A stretch of 64,000 nucleotides of DNA from Vreelandella piezotolerans (GTDB taxonomy: Bacteria; Pseudomonadota; Gammaproteobacteria; Pseudomonadales; Halomonadaceae): positions 2,170,001 to 2,234,000 of the forward strand of contig NZ_CP048602.1 in NCBI RefSeq assembly GCF_012427705.1, given 5' to 3'. The position numbers were made by a program, and so were the translations under genes. Within the stretch, counting starts at the first letter, position 1. Each line of letters opens with the position of its first letter. This document shows positions 1 through 8,582 of the stretch, one piece after another. The notes under the pieces were generated by a model. The model was not told the origin of the DNA and did no database searches. It saw nothing but the letters and a program-made list of their open reading frames with translations.

Positions 1-1800
1 CGCCTCGACCGGCTGCCCATCGTGCCCGGCACATGGCAACTCGCCCCGCGCCCCAAAGCCCGCAGCCAGCTCGCGGTGATTCGCAAACTGATCAAACAGG
101 CGACCAGCGTGGTGCACGCAGGCGATCCAGACCGTGAAGGTCAACTCCTGGTGCAAGAGGTGATCGAACATTTGAAGTACCGTGGCCCGGTGCAGCGGCT
201 TTTAATTAGCGACCTCAACCGCCCAGCGGTCAGCCGAGCGCTAGCCAGCCTGCGGTCGAATGCTGAGTTTCAGCCGCTGTTTCAGGCCGCCCAGGCTCGC
301 TCCCGGGCCGATTGGCTATACGGCATCAACCTGACGCGCGCTTGGACGCTCACCGGCCGCCAGGCCGGGCACGATGGCGTGCTCTCGGTGGGCCGGGTAC
401 AAACCCCGGTGCTGGGGCTGATCGTGCGGCGAGACAACAGCATCCGCGACTTCAAGCCCTACCCGTTCTACCCGCTTTGGGTAGATTTACAGGTGGCGCA
501 GGGGCAGCTGCGCGCGTGGTGGGCACCGAAAGCCCATCAACCGCTGGATGATCAAGGCCGACTGACGGACCGCACGCCCGCTGATGCACTGGCCGCCCAG
601 CTCCCCGGCACGCATGGTACACTCAGCAGTCTAGAGCAGCAGGAGAAACGCCAAGCGCCCCCGCTACCCTACTCGCTCTCAGCCCTCCAGGTTGATGCCG
701 CCCGTCGACACGGGCTTTCCGCCCAGATGGTGCTGGATATTTGTCAGCGGCTTTATGAACAGCACAAGCTGATTACCTACCCTCGCTCCGACTGCCGCTA
801 CTTGCCCGAGGAGCACCTGGCGCTTGCCCAGCGCAGCCTAAGTGGTGCTTGCCAGAATGACGACATGTTACGAGGATGGCTCGACGGGGCCGACTTCACC
901 CTGCGCTCGAAAGCCTGGAACGACAAGCAGGTAGGCGCGCACCACGCGTTGGCTCCGACGGGAAAACCCGCCGATGTCAGCCAGCTTTCCGCTACCGAAG
1001 CCCATGTATTTCGGCTGATCGTGCGCAACGTCATGGCGCAGTTCTACCGTCCGCTGCGCACCTTCGAAGTGAAAGCCGAGTTCACTCTGCTAAACGAAGT
1101 CTTTCGCGCCCGCGGGCAAAGCATTCTCGACCCTGGCTGGAAGCCGCTGTTCACCACCCGCGAAGAAGCCCCGCCGCTGCCGCCGCTCACCCAAGGCGAG
1201 GCCTGCCAGGTCCTTGGCACAGGCGTGGAAGAGAAAGAAACCCGGCCGCCGGAGCCGTTCACCGATGCCAGCCTGATCAAAGCGATGATGAACATTGGCC
1301 GCTACGTGGAGGATCCAGAGGTGCGCCGTACGCTGCGTGACACCGATGGCCTGGGTACCGAAGCCACTCGCGCTGGCATCATCGAAACCCTGGTACAGCG
1401 AGGCTACTTGGTGCGACAGCAAAAAGCCCTACGCGCCACCAAACTCGGCTGCGCGCTCATCGCCGCCCTGCCCAGCGCCGTCAGCTCGCCGGAACGTACC
1501 GCCCTTTGGGAGCAGCGCCTGCGGGCCATTTCCGAACAGCAAGACGACCCCAACGCCTTTCAACACGCGCTGCTAGAAGACCTACGCGCGCTGCTCGGCC
1601 AAAGCGACGCGGCCAAACTGCGCCACAGCCTACAAAACGCACAAGGCGAGGCGGCTAGCCCCGCCAAACGCAGCGGTACTTCTAAGAAAAGCTATACGCG
1701 ACGTAAAAGTACTGGCAACAAGAGTACCGGCAGTAAGAAAACCACGGGGAGCCGCAGCAGTGCGGCGGGGAAGCGGCGAACCAAGAAAGCAACGGTCTAG
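1..1800 (+). CDS. topB: DNA topoisomerase III (5' partial)
   Basis: Type IA topoisomerase that passes single strands to decatenate DNA. The reading frame is open to the first base of the window, so the N-terminus (roughly 80-90 residues judged against the ~650-residue E. coli protein) lies outside. The TOPRIM acidic motif DPDRE is encoded at 124-138 and the catalytic tyrosine lies in the motif TYPRSD (Tyr codon 778-780), where TopB proteins usually have YPRTD. The last ~60 residues are a Lys/Ser/Thr/Gly-rich basic tail, typical of extra DNA-binding tails on this family. TopB rather than TopA is inferred from the motif context and the lack of C-terminal zinc-finger cysteines. Confidence 0.93.
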   Translation, partial: RLDRLPIVPGTWQLAPRPKARSQLAVIRKLIKQATSVVHAGDPDREGQLLVQEVIEHLKYRGPVQRLLISDLNRPAVSRALASLRSNAEFQPLFQAAQARSRADWLYGINLTRAWTLTGRQAGHDGVLSVGRVQTPVLGLIVRRDNSIRDFKPYPFYPLWVDLQVAQGQLRAWWAPKAHQPLDDQGRLTDRTPADALAAQLPGTHGTLSSLEQQEKRQAPPLPYSLSALQVDAARRHGLSAQMVLDICQRLYEQHKLITYPRSDCRYLPEEHLALAQRSLSGACQNDDMLRGWLDGADFTLRSKAWNDKQVGAHHALAPTGKPADVSQLSATEAHVFRLIVRNVMAQFYRPLRTFEVKAEFTLLNEVFRARGQSILDPGWKPLFTTREEAPPLPPLTQGEACQVLGTGVEEKETRPPEPFTDASLIKAMMNIGRYVEDPEVRRTLRDTDGLGTEATRAGIIETLVQRGYLVRQQKALRATKLGCALIAALPSAVSSPERTALWEQRLRAISEQQDDPNAFQHALLEDLRALLGQSDAAKLRHSLQNAQGEAASPAKRSGTSKKSYTRRKSTGNKSTGSKKTTGSRSSAAGKRRTKKATV

Positions 1801-1824
1801 GCACTCCCGCCTGGCGATGCGTTG

Positions 1825-2214
1825 CTACAAAAACCACCAAACTACCAGAAGCAGCGCGTAAACGATCAGCGATATGAGTGTGACAAGGCCAAATAAGCAT
1901 ACTTTTCTGTCTTTGAACACAGCGCCATTTTCGCCCTCTAACGCTTTCGCTCGATCAGCAAATTGTTTGTATTGCCAGCTTGCTGATAACTCGAAGATTG
2001 CGAAGAGTACGATGATGATAATGCCGATCATTCGAGTATGAAACGCGCGCTCGATTGCTTGCATGTTGCATTCATCTAGCAGTGAGTAATGTGCCGTTAG
2101 AAGCCCAATAGTAAAGGCGGCACAAACTCCCATCATCACAAACCGAATGGCACCTAAGTGACGGAGCTGATTCATGAGCTCAGTGAATTGCACATCGATG
2201 GAAATGGGAGGCAT
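1825..2214 (-). CDS. small membrane protein of unknown function
   Basis: A 129-residue protein I do not recognise. It shows three hydrophobic stretches: about residues 24-40, a strongly hydrophobic Ile-rich segment near 62-80, and a C-terminal one ending in Trp-Trp-Phe-Leu. A charged, probably cytoplasmic loop (KQFADRAKALEGENG) separates the last two. I chose the ATG at 2214 because GAAGGG lies 7 bases upstream; an upstream in-frame GTG at 2229 would add five residues but overlaps that ribosome site. It is convergent with topB and followed by no obvious partner. A role in membrane or envelope physiology would be guesswork. Confidence 0.6.
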   Translation of the reverse strand: MPPISIDVQFTELMNQLRHLGAIRFVMMGVCAAFTIGLLTAHYSLLDECNMQAIERAFHTRMIGIIIIVLFAIFELSASWQYKQFADRAKALEGENGAVFKDRKVCLFGLVTLISLIVYALLLVVWWFL

Positions 2215-2339
2215 GACGTAGCCCTTCACTACTTGGCGAAATGAACGTCGTCCAATGCTGACGTCGCCTCAGTACAGAAGCTACTTTAGTGCATGACCAT
2301 AGGAATTTCGGTTAGTTAACAGGATGATAATAGTGGTCG

Positions 2340-2579
2340 TCACCACGTCTCATCTGCCCCCGGTGGGCCAAGATCCATGGGTACATCGGGAGCAACATCT
2401 AACACCCCTTGCACCTGTTTAAGCCGCTGCGCGGTGGCATCGTCGGCAGCACCGGTAATGCAGCCGATCTCCTCTAGCACCTCACGGACCGTGAGCCCTT
2501 CGGCGCTGAGGCGGGTGGCGATGTCTTGAATCGGTTGATCGCTGGAGATCGTGATTAGCCATAGCGTGACCGTTGCCAT
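2340..2579 (-). CDS. stand-alone subtilase-propeptide-like (I9-like) small protein
   Basis: A 79-residue protein encoded just downstream of, and in the same direction as, the subtilase gene (about 64 bases apart). It begins with a beta-strand-like VTLWLITI, has an amphipathic helix (IQDIATRLSAEG), then strands and a second helix ending VQGVLDVAPD. This pattern of alternating strands and helices, and the ending resembling the VxxVEPD close of I9 propeptides, suggest a ferredoxin-like inhibitor or chaperone for the neighbouring protease. That function is inference. ATG at 2579 was chosen because GGAGAG sits 7 bases upstream; the longer form from the GTG at 2594 would bury that site. Similar small proteins have carried unhelpful names in databases. 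Confidence 0.6.
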   Translation of the reverse strand: MATVTLWLITISSDQPIQDIATRLSAEGLTVREVLEEIGCITGAADDATAQRLKQVQGVLDVAPDVPMDLGPPGADETW

Positions 2580-2643
2580 TGAGTGTCTCTCCACAAGTCG
2601 TGCGCTGGGCGCTGGAGCTTAGACACCCAGCGCATAGTGAGAG

Positions 2644-3948
2644 TTAAGGGGCCTGCACCAGTCCAACGCCTACCTGAGCGTCAGGCAGAGGCAACGCTTT
2701 AGCAGAAGCCACTAACTGCTCCCAGAGTTTGCGGCCACGCAGCGAGGCATCCGACTGTGCCCAGAGCGCCGCGCAGCCCGCCACGTGGGGCGCGGCCATG
2801 CTGGTGCCGCTGATCGATTTATGCCGCGTGGGCCGTGGCCACGATGAAAAAACATCGCGGCCAGGGGCCGCAATCTCAATTTTTCCGTAGTTGGAAAAAT
2901 TAGAGGGCGATAAGCTGGGGTCTAGAGACGCCACCGACATCACCGTGGGCGAATTGGCCGGTGCCCCCGTTTGCGTCGCGGCATTCCCCGCGGCGGCAAT
3001 CACCAGGCAGCCGTTACGCAGCGCCGCGGCCCCGGCATGAGTGTAGGCCGCCTGTACCGGGCTTTGGCTGCCCAACGACATCGAAATCACTTCACACCGA
3101 TTGGCAATCGCCCAGTTCAAACCGGCCAGCACGCCGGCTCCGGTACTGCTGCCGGCATTAGTGAGGACTTTTCCCACCTGAATCTGCGCGTCGTAAGCGA
3201 TGCCGTAGCGCGGCGTCGTACCGGCAGGAGCCTGAGGGCCGCAGGCGGTGCCGATACAGTGGGTACCGTGCCCGTTCATGTCCTGGACGGCCTCTCCAAC
3301 GAACGAGCGGGTAACGAACTCCCTGCCTGCAAAATCGGGGTGGCCCAGATCCATGCCGGTATCCAATACAGCGACTTTGATGCCCGCTCCGCTCCAGCAG
3401 CTTTGCGGCACCTTGCATCGGCTTAACCCCCAGGTCGGCCGCAGCGCTGTTTCTAGTTCGGACGGGGCCTCTTCGCTATCCAGTTCTACGCCCAAATCCT
3501 GTGCGATAGTAGTGGCAGCACGTAAGAAGCCACGGAGATACTCCGAGTGTTCCGAGAACGCAAAATACTCCGGCTCGATGATCTCGATGGGGCTATCTGC
3601 CGCAAGCGCATCCAGCACGCCCATGCCATGATGCTCGATGGCATCACCGCCGATCAGCGCCACGCCGATCTCAGGAAACACCATTGCCTCGGCATCTCCG
3701 GCTTCCTCGAGGCTCACCGCTTGATCGTTGAAGTCACGGGCATCCGCGACGCGTAGGTGATGGGCTTTCAATGCCTGGATGCCCTCTTCCACTTGGCCAT
3801 CGCGATAGCTGATGAGAAAGCGCCCGGTCTCCAGGCAGCTCCCTCCGCGCTCCAGGGCGTCCAGCAGCAGCTTCTCAGGGCCACAAGCAACCGTGGCGCG
3901 TGGCTGCTGTGTGGGCATATTGCCCTTATCCGTTGGTTTTTTCGCCAT
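2644..3948 (-). CDS. S8 family subtilisin-like serine protease
   Basis: Subtilase with a complete catalytic set, numbered from the upstream in-frame ATG at 3957: Asp199 (AVLDTGMD), His230 (NGHGTHC), oxyanion Asn325 (AAAGN) and Ser386 (GTSMAAPHVAG). Residues ~45-135 look like an I9-type propeptide ending PIEIIEPEYFAF. No signal peptide is visible; the N-terminus is polar and basic (AKKPTDKG), so the enzyme may stay in the cytoplasm or leave by a route not seen here. I prefer the ATG at 3948, which has AAGGA 8 bases upstream; the ATG at 3957 overlaps that site. The next gene on the same strand encodes a small propeptide-like protein, so the two may act as a protease and inhibitor pair. Confidence 0.88.
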   Translation of the reverse strand: MAKKPTDKGNMPTQQPRATVACGPEKLLLDALERGGSCLETGRFLISYRDGQVEEGIQALKAHHLRVADARDFNDQAVSLEEAGDAEAMVFPEIGVALIGGDAIEHHGMGVLDALAADSPIEIIEPEYFAFSEHSEYLRGFLRAATTIAQDLGVELDSEEAPSELETALRPTWGLSRCKVPQSCWSGAGIKVAVLDTGMDLGHPDFAGREFVTRSFVGEAVQDMNGHGTHCIGTACGPQAPAGTTPRYGIAYDAQIQVGKVLTNAGSSTGAGVLAGLNWAIANRCEVISMSLGSQSPVQAAYTHAGAAALRNGCLVIAAAGNAATQTGAPANSPTVMSVASLDPSLSPSNFSNYGKIEIAAPGRDVFSSWPRPTRHKSISGTSMAAPHVAGCAALWAQSDASLRGRKLWEQLVASAKALPLPDAQVGVGLVQAP

Positions 3949-4062
3949 CGTCGACATCCTTTTCTTTGAGCATTAGCGCAGTACGACAAGCACATGTTAG
4001 CACCTGCCGTTTCAGCTTAACGCACATGGGACGCATCGCCAGAAGAGGATGATGACGCCGCG

Positions 4063-4851
4063 CTAATCGCTGAGGACGGGTAGGTGTTCGTCATCGCGCA
4101 GCGTCAGCACTTCACCCCCCGTCGCCGTCACAGCCACGGTGTGCTCCCACTGCGCCGAGAGCTTTTTGTCGCTGGTGACAACGGTCCAGCCATCGCGCTT
4201 GGTTTTGATTTTGGCTTTGCCCATATTGATCATGGGCTCAATGGTGAACACCATTCCCTCTTGCAGCGTAAGGCCTTTGCCCCGCTTACCATAGTGCAGC
4301 ACTTGAGGCTCTTCGTGCATCTCACGACCAATGCCGTGGCCGCAGTATTCACGTACAACCGAATAGCCGTGGCGTTCAGCGTGATACTGAATGGCGTACC
4401 CCACGTCGCCCAATGTGGCACCGGGCTTGACCGCATGGATACCCTGCCACATGGCTTCATAGGTTTTATCCACCAAACGCTTGGCGTTGGGCGTCACGTC
4501 CCCTACCAAATACGTTTTGCTGGAATCGGCGATAAAGCCGTTTTTTTCCAGGGTGATATCCACATTAACGATATCCCCCGATGTCAATATCTGGGTGTCG
4601 GATGGGATACCATGACATACCACGTGATTCACCGAGGCATTCAATACGAAGGGATAATCGTACTGGCCCTTGCTCGCCGGCCGGGCGTGCAGTTCATCGA
4701 CAATGTAACGCTCGGCCCAGCGGTCGATAGCCATCGTCGAGATCCCCGGCACGATGCGCGTGTCGAGATAGTGAAATACCTGCGCCAGCAGCTTTCCAGC
4801 CTCACGCATCAAGGCAAGCTCTGCTGGACTTTTCAGCGCAACCCTACTCAC
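4063..4851 (-). CDS. map: methionine aminopeptidase, type I
   Basis: Removes the initiator methionine from nascent proteins. All five metal ligands are present: Asp98 (NVDIT), Asp109 (IADSS), His172 (CGHGIG), Glu205 (FTIEP) and Glu236 (QWEHT), and His80 in the VCHGIP motif lines the substrate pocket. Length 262 residues fits the bacterial type Ia enzyme without N-terminal extension. It starts with GTG at 4851, eight bases inside the end of the upstream ParD-like gene, with an AGGAAGG ribosome site inside that gene, so translation is probably coupled. The neighbourhood is not rpsB, where the housekeeping map usually lies, so this may be a second copy; that is inference. Confidence 0.95.
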   Translation of the reverse strand: MSRVALKSPAELALMREAGKLLAQVFHYLDTRIVPGISTMAIDRWAERYIVDELHARPASKGQYDYPFVLNASVNHVVCHGIPSDTQILTSGDIVNVDITLEKNGFIADSSKTYLVGDVTPNAKRLVDKTYEAMWQGIHAVKPGATLGDVGYAIQYHAERHGYSVVREYCGHGIGREMHEEPQVLHYGKRGKGLTLQEGMVFTIEPMINMGKAKIKTKRDGWTVVTSDKKLSAQWEHTVAVTATGGEVLTLRDDEHLPVLSD

Positions 4852-5050
4852 CCATCACCTTCCTGACATCCACGTCGGCTTGCTTCATTTGTTCATGAAT
4901 AATGTCAGTGAAAGACATACTGGGGTTTGCCTCAGCCAGCATGCCTATTTTGATCCAATACTCCGCCTGTGCGTTGATTGAACGCACCATCACCGTGCTC
5001 GCTTTGCGCAATTCTTCATGCAACTGATCGTCAATCTTCACGATACCCAT
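4844..5050 (-). CDS. ParD-like antitoxin-family protein
   Basis: A 68-residue protein with the look of the ParD-like family (ribbon-helix-helix type): an N-terminal strand GIVKIDDQLHEELRKAS followed by helices. ParD-like proteins without a ParE toxin are known next to map genes, and here the gene overlaps map by 8 bases with no ParE or other toxin reading frame nearby. ATG at 5050 was chosen because AGGTGG lies just upstream and the extra residues of longer forms look non-conserved. The function is unknown; it could be an autoregulator of the two-gene unit. An AT-rich stretch with a small palindrome lies upstream. Confidence 0.72.
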   Translation of the reverse strand: MGIVKIDDQLHEELRKASTVMVRSINAQAEYWIKIGMLAEANPSMSFTDIIHEQMKQADVDVRKVMGE

Positions 5051-5085
5051 CACGCCACCTAATATATGAAATGAATACACAATAT

Positions 5086-5093
5086 ATACGTAT
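5086..5093. promoter_or_regulatory. short palindrome in AT-rich promoter region of ParD-like/map unit
   Basis: The perfect palindrome ATACGTAT lies about 35 bases upstream of the ParD-like start codon inside a 40-base AT-rich tract. Ribbon-helix-helix proteins often bind such short repeats in their own promoters, so it could be an autoregulatory operator. Eight bases is short enough to occur by chance; this is a weak call. Confidence 0.25.
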
Positions 5094-5272
5094 CATATAT
5101 TTTCAAAATAGGCGCAGCAAGTGACGGCTGCCATCAACAAAATGGCCTGCCGAGGGCCAACGGTGTCAGGGGTGGCGCTATTGGGATGGGAGGTTACATC
5201 TGTCTCTCGAAATCGGCACGGCATTGCTGGCTAACCGCCGGTTATTCAAATGTATATCACCATGTAGAGTGT

Positions 5273-5683
5273 TTAACCGCGTGGTTTACCTCGCCGCCTC
5301 GGTGGGACGACCCACCAACTGGCCAGCACTAATCCACCAAACAGCGTGTAGACCACCGCAAACACCCATTCTGGCGCGGAGAAATAAAGCAAACGATGCA
5401 ACCAGTGCTGAATAAACGATCCTGCATAGGTAGCAACGCCCGCCTCGGCGCGTAGCGCCATTTCCAGGGTAGTTAACGGGCATACCACTCCTAACCATGC
5501 CTGCGCCACTACATAACCAATGGCGCTCAAATGGAGTAACCGAAACGGACGATGATGGACCCACGCCCAGCGGCATCCTCGCCCAACGTAAATAGCCACC
5601 ACGCCAACCACCACGAAAGCGACGAACAGCACGTGGAGAATCAGCACGAGATCGGCAAGTAGTAGCCATTGGCTGGGCAACAT
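5273..5683 (-). CDS. DUF2784 family membrane protein
   Basis: A 136-residue integral membrane protein that I recognise as DUF2784. It has four hydrophobic segments: about 8-34, a second near 50-68 (HLSAIGYVVAQAWLGVVCPLTTLE), one around 85-100 and a last one near 108-125 (FAVVYTLFGGLVLASWWVV). The CPLTTLE motif after the second segment is characteristic of the family. No biochemical role is known. It ends in a short basic tail (PPRRRGKPRG) consistent with a cytoplasmic C-terminus. It lies 18 bases behind the diguanylate cyclase gene, so the two are probably co-transcribed. GTG at 5686 is an alternative start one codon upstream. Confidence 0.8.
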   Translation of the reverse strand: MLPSQWLLLADLVLILHVLFVAFVVVGVVAIYVGRGCRWAWVHHRPFRLLHLSAIGYVVAQAWLGVVCPLTTLEMALRAEAGVATYAGSFIQHWLHRLLYFSAPEWVFAVVYTLFGGLVLASWWVVPPRRRGKPRG

Positions 5684-5701
5684 CACATCAAAGCCGGTTG
5701 G

Positions 5702-6907
5702 TTAACGGGGACTGAGACCTTCGCGGCCTACCACCACGCGGTCTCTACCAGCGCGTTTGCCTTCATAGAGTAATTCATCAGCGCGTTTGATCAACGCCTC
5801 CAATCCACTCGCTTCTGCATCTTTGGTGGCTACGCCGATGGTGACGCTCGGTGTCAGTTCGCTCACGCCATCTTTAAAGACCAATGCCGCCACTCGCTGC
5901 TTCAAGCGTTCGGCGATGTGCTCCGCCTCGGCAGCACTTGTGCTCGGCAGAGCCACCACGAACTCTTCCCCACCAAAGCGTCCGATCACATCCGATGGGC
6001 GCAGCGCGTTGGCGCAGACCTCGGCAATACGGACCAGCACCCCATCGCCATAGCTGTGCCCCCAGGTGTCGTTGATGTGTTTGAAGTGATCCACATCGAT
6101 CATCAATAGGCTGAACGGCGTACGATCGGCTTGGCAGCTCTGCAGCAGCTGTTTAGCCACGTTCATAAAGTGGCCCCGGTTATTGAGTTTCGTCAACGCA
6201 TCCCGCTCAGCCAGCACCCTCAACTGCTCTTCTAACGACTTCCGATGGGCGATTTCTTGATGAAGCTGGCTATTTTGATCGCGCTCTTCATGCAATAGCG
6301 CATACTGCTTGCGCTGCAAGATTTCCAGGCGCAGCAAGGCAAAAAACCCCACCACCATGCCCATGATCAGCAGTAACGAGATCAACAGTGTCGGCACGGG
6401 TGCCACATCAGCAAACAGCACCGCCGCCACTAAAAAGCCAATATTTAGATAGAGGCTTGCCGCCGTCACGATCATCAAGCGATTGGGAATCAGCAGATAG
6501 AACGCCATCGTGGCTACCACTACGGCCGTGATTTGCGTGGATAGGCTCTCAGGACGCAACGGCACGATCAAAATGATACCCGTGGCGAATACCCACAACG
6601 GTATGGCATGTAGCCAACGACGGTCATCACACTTGCTACCCTGCCGCACCAAATACACCACCAACAGGCATAGACTGACCACCACAACGCGCAGGGCCAA
6701 CAGCGTATAAAACGCACGGGTAAGACCCAACAAGTAGTAATCCGCGATGGCAAACATGCCAAACACACCAGCCGCCACGCTCACGGCAAGACGGAACTCG
6801 CTTCGCACGCGTTCTTGGATAGACCAACGATACCTCTGCTCACGCCTAGCATCGCAAAATTGGCCGGTTAGCCCATGCACCACATCCTGCTTTTTTTGTA
6901 ACGGCAC
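5702..6907 (-). CDS. membrane-bound diguanylate cyclase (GGDEF)
   Basis: Synthesises cyclic di-GMP from two GTP. The N-terminal half has about six hydrophobic segments between residues 40 and 192, forming a MASE-like membrane sensor, followed by a coiled-coil-like linker (residues ~195-235) and a GGDEF domain. The active-site motif is GGEEF (312-316), an active form, and an inhibitory RxxD site (RPSD, 303-306) lies five residues before it, so product inhibition is expected. The DVDHFKHIND motif (271-280) supplies metal and substrate contacts. The GTG start at 6907 has GGGGAG 9 bases upstream. The input signal is not readable from sequence. Confidence 0.92.
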   Translation of the reverse strand: MPLQKKQDVVHGLTGQFCDARREQRYRWSIQERVRSEFRLAVSVAAGVFGMFAIADYYLLGLTRAFYTLLALRVVVVSLCLLVVYLVRQGSKCDDRRWLHAIPLWVFATGIILIVPLRPESLSTQITAVVVATMAFYLLIPNRLMIVTAASLYLNIGFLVAAVLFADVAPVPTLLISLLLIMGMVVGFFALLRLEILQRKQYALLHEERDQNSQLHQEIAHRKSLEEQLRVLAERDALTKLNNRGHFMNVAKQLLQSCQADRTPFSLLMIDVDHFKHINDTWGHSYGDGVLVRIAEVCANALRPSDVIGRFGGEEFVVALPSTSAAEAEHIAERLKQRVAALVFKDGVSELTPSVTIGVATKDAEASGLEALIKRADELLYEGKRAGRDRVVVGREGLSPR

Positions 6908-6971
6908 AGCGCCACACTCCCCACGTTATTCCGCCATTTTTCAATTCGATAATACAAGGTGGCTGCTCTGC

Positions 6972-7769
6972 TCAACACTGCGCTGGAGCAACCGTGCGGT
7001 AAGTCGCATCGGCCTCTTCCAGCGCCCCTCGCAGTGCCCGTATGCGCGATTCATGGGCAGGGTGGGTGGACAGGAATTCCGGCGGCTGCCCCCCACCCGC
7101 AGCCGCCATGTTCTGCCATAACGCCACGCTCTGCTGAGGGTCGAACCCGGCATGAGCCATGATCTCAAGGCCCATCAAGTCGGCCTCCTCTTCGTGAGTA
7201 CGACTAAACGGCAGGCTAATGCCCAGTTGAGCGCCCACGCCCAACGCCTGCATCAGTTGCTGGTTACCAAACTCGCCCTCTCCCAACAGCCCTACCACTA
7301 CGAGCACGGCCTTGATGCCCAGCTCTTGGGTCAAGCGTTCGTTGCCGTGGTCGGCCAGTACGTGAGCCACTTCATGCCCCATGACGGCAGCGAGCTGTGC
7401 AGGGGTTTGCGCCACTCGCAGCAAGCCGCTATGCACACCGATCCGCCCGCCCGGCAGCGCAAACGCATTGGGGGAAGGGTCTTCAAATACCACCACCTCC
7501 CAGCGTTCAGGGAAATCGAGCCCAGGGTAGCTCGCCTCGGCACCGGCCACCACGTAACGCGCCACGCACTGGACGAGTTGGTTCGCTTGCGCATCACGGC
7601 TGATGGGTTGTGTGTTGCGTAACTGATCGAAAGCATCGGCGCCCATATCCGCCATTAACGGGCCGGGTACCAGAGCCAGCTGGGAGCGCCCGGTGGGCGT
7701 TTCTCCACAGCCCGCCAGCAAAGCCAATAGAGCGAGGAAGAAAACGGGTCTGACACATCGAAGACACAT
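6972..7769 (-). CDS. M48 family zinc metalloprotease, lipoprotein
   Basis: Predicted periplasmic lipoprotein protease of the M48C group (relatives include LoiP and BepA), which take part in outer-membrane quality control. A lipoprotein signal ends in LLAGC with the lipidated Cys21. The zinc motif HEVAH lies at 132-136 and the third ligand is in EEEAD about 60 residues later. Residue +2 after the lipid Cys is Gly, so the lipoprotein is expected to reach the outer membrane. The gene stands alone between the diguanylate cyclase gene and the divergent IalB-like gene. No TPR domain is present, unlike BepA. Confidence 0.92.
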   Translation of the reverse strand: MCLRCVRPVFFLALLALLAGCGETPTGRSQLALVPGPLMADMGADAFDQLRNTQPISRDAQANQLVQCVARYVVAGAEASYPGLDFPERWEVVVFEDPSPNAFALPGGRIGVHSGLLRVAQTPAQLAAVMGHEVAHVLADHGNERLTQELGIKAVLVVVGLLGEGEFGNQQLMQALGVGAQLGISLPFSRTHEEEADLMGLEIMAHAGFDPQQSVALWQNMAAAGGGQPPEFLSTHPAHESRIRALRGALEEADATYRTVAPAQC

Positions 7770-7977
7770 GCGTAAAGGTCGCCTAAATCGAGAAACATGA
7801 CGCAGAGTATACGTCGCTTCGCTGGCAAAGCAGCTTACTAAAGGTTAGCAACTAGCGTCGAAGAGAGGCGTCCCCACTCGACCCTGGCGCCTATCGTCAC
7901 TACGCTGGATATCGAGGGAGCAAGCAGGCATGGTGGTAGCCTCATCCACCATCCATAAACCTATAGGAGATTAGGCA

Positions 7978-8505
7978 ATGCCACACCGGTTTACTCAAAC
8001 CTTATGCACGATGGGACTGTTATCGATCTTGGCGTTTTCATCCAGCGCCTTCGGCCAACAGCCGGGATCAGCACCTGGAAGTAATGTCACGACCGAGTCG
8101 TTTCAAGATTGGGAAGTACGCTGCCAAGATAGCCAAGGCCCGGCTCGCTGCGCGATGGTACAAATGGTCACACAGCCCGGCGGCGACCAACCATTGATGC
8201 AGGTCGTGCTCGAACACCCCCCGCAAATCGACGGACCCGTCATGAGCTTCTTCGTGCCACTGGGGGTTCGCTTGGCAGCGGGCTTGCAGTTAGTGGTGGA
8301 TAATGGAGAGCCTATCCAGTTCCCCTATCAGGTTTGTCAGGAACAAGGCTGCCGCGCTGACGCCCCCATCGAGCCCGCTATGCTGCAACAGCTGCGCAAT
8401 GGAACGACAGCCACCCTCAGCATGATAGGTCCCCGCGGCGACCGTATAGATTTGGATATTTCATTGATGGGCTTCACCAGTGCCAGTAACCGCGTCGCTC
8501 CCTGA
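7978..8505 (+). CDS. invasion-associated locus B (IalB)-like periplasmic protein
   Basis: A 175-residue exported protein with a signal peptide of about 26 residues (cleavage after AFG). The mature part begins with the family pattern: FQDWEVRCQDSQGPARCAMVQ, two cysteines ~10 apart, and a second pair in VCQEQGCRA, so two disulfides are likely. IalB was named for Bartonella invasion, but the family is widespread in free-living bacteria and its role is unclear. The start is well supported by TAGGAG 8 bases upstream. The mRNA probably ends at the hairpin shared with the convergent dioxygenase gene. Confidence 0.85.
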   Translation: MPHRFTQTLCTMGLLSILAFSSSAFGQQPGSAPGSNVTTESFQDWEVRCQDSQGPARCAMVQMVTQPGGDQPLMQVVLEHPPQIDGPVMSFFVPLGVRLAAGLQLVVDNGEPIQFPYQVCQEQGCRADAPIEPAMLQQLRNGTTATLSMIGPRGDRIDLDISLMGFTSASNRVAP

Positions 8506-8522
8506 AAACAGTGACTCGACGC

Positions 8523-8548
8523 AAAACGCCCCCGGAACCCCGGGGGCG
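8523..8548 (-). terminator. rho-independent terminator, possibly bidirectional
   Basis: A perfect 9-base-pair GC stem (8527-8535 with 8540-8548) with a four-base loop lies between two convergent genes. Read on the minus strand it is followed by TTTT, so it best serves the dioxygenase gene; on the plus strand the T run is missing but the stem could still stop transcripts from the IalB-like gene. Confidence 0.8.
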
Positions 8549-8582
8549 CTGTGATTACTCGTTGTTCAAGTTACCGCGAGTG

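Noticed and set aside
2333..2346. Small hairpin GTGGT/ACCAC at the end of the propeptide-like gene
   Set aside because: It spans the stop codon and has no T run; too weak to call a terminator.
4084..4866. Plus-strand frame of 260 codons opposite map
   Set aside because: Complete overlap with an enzyme that shows all metal ligands; translated sequence has no recognisable domain.
5086..5093. Reading the ParD-like gene as part of a classical ParDE toxin-antitoxin system
   Set aside because: No ParE or other toxin frame lies next to it; the partner is a methionine aminopeptidase.
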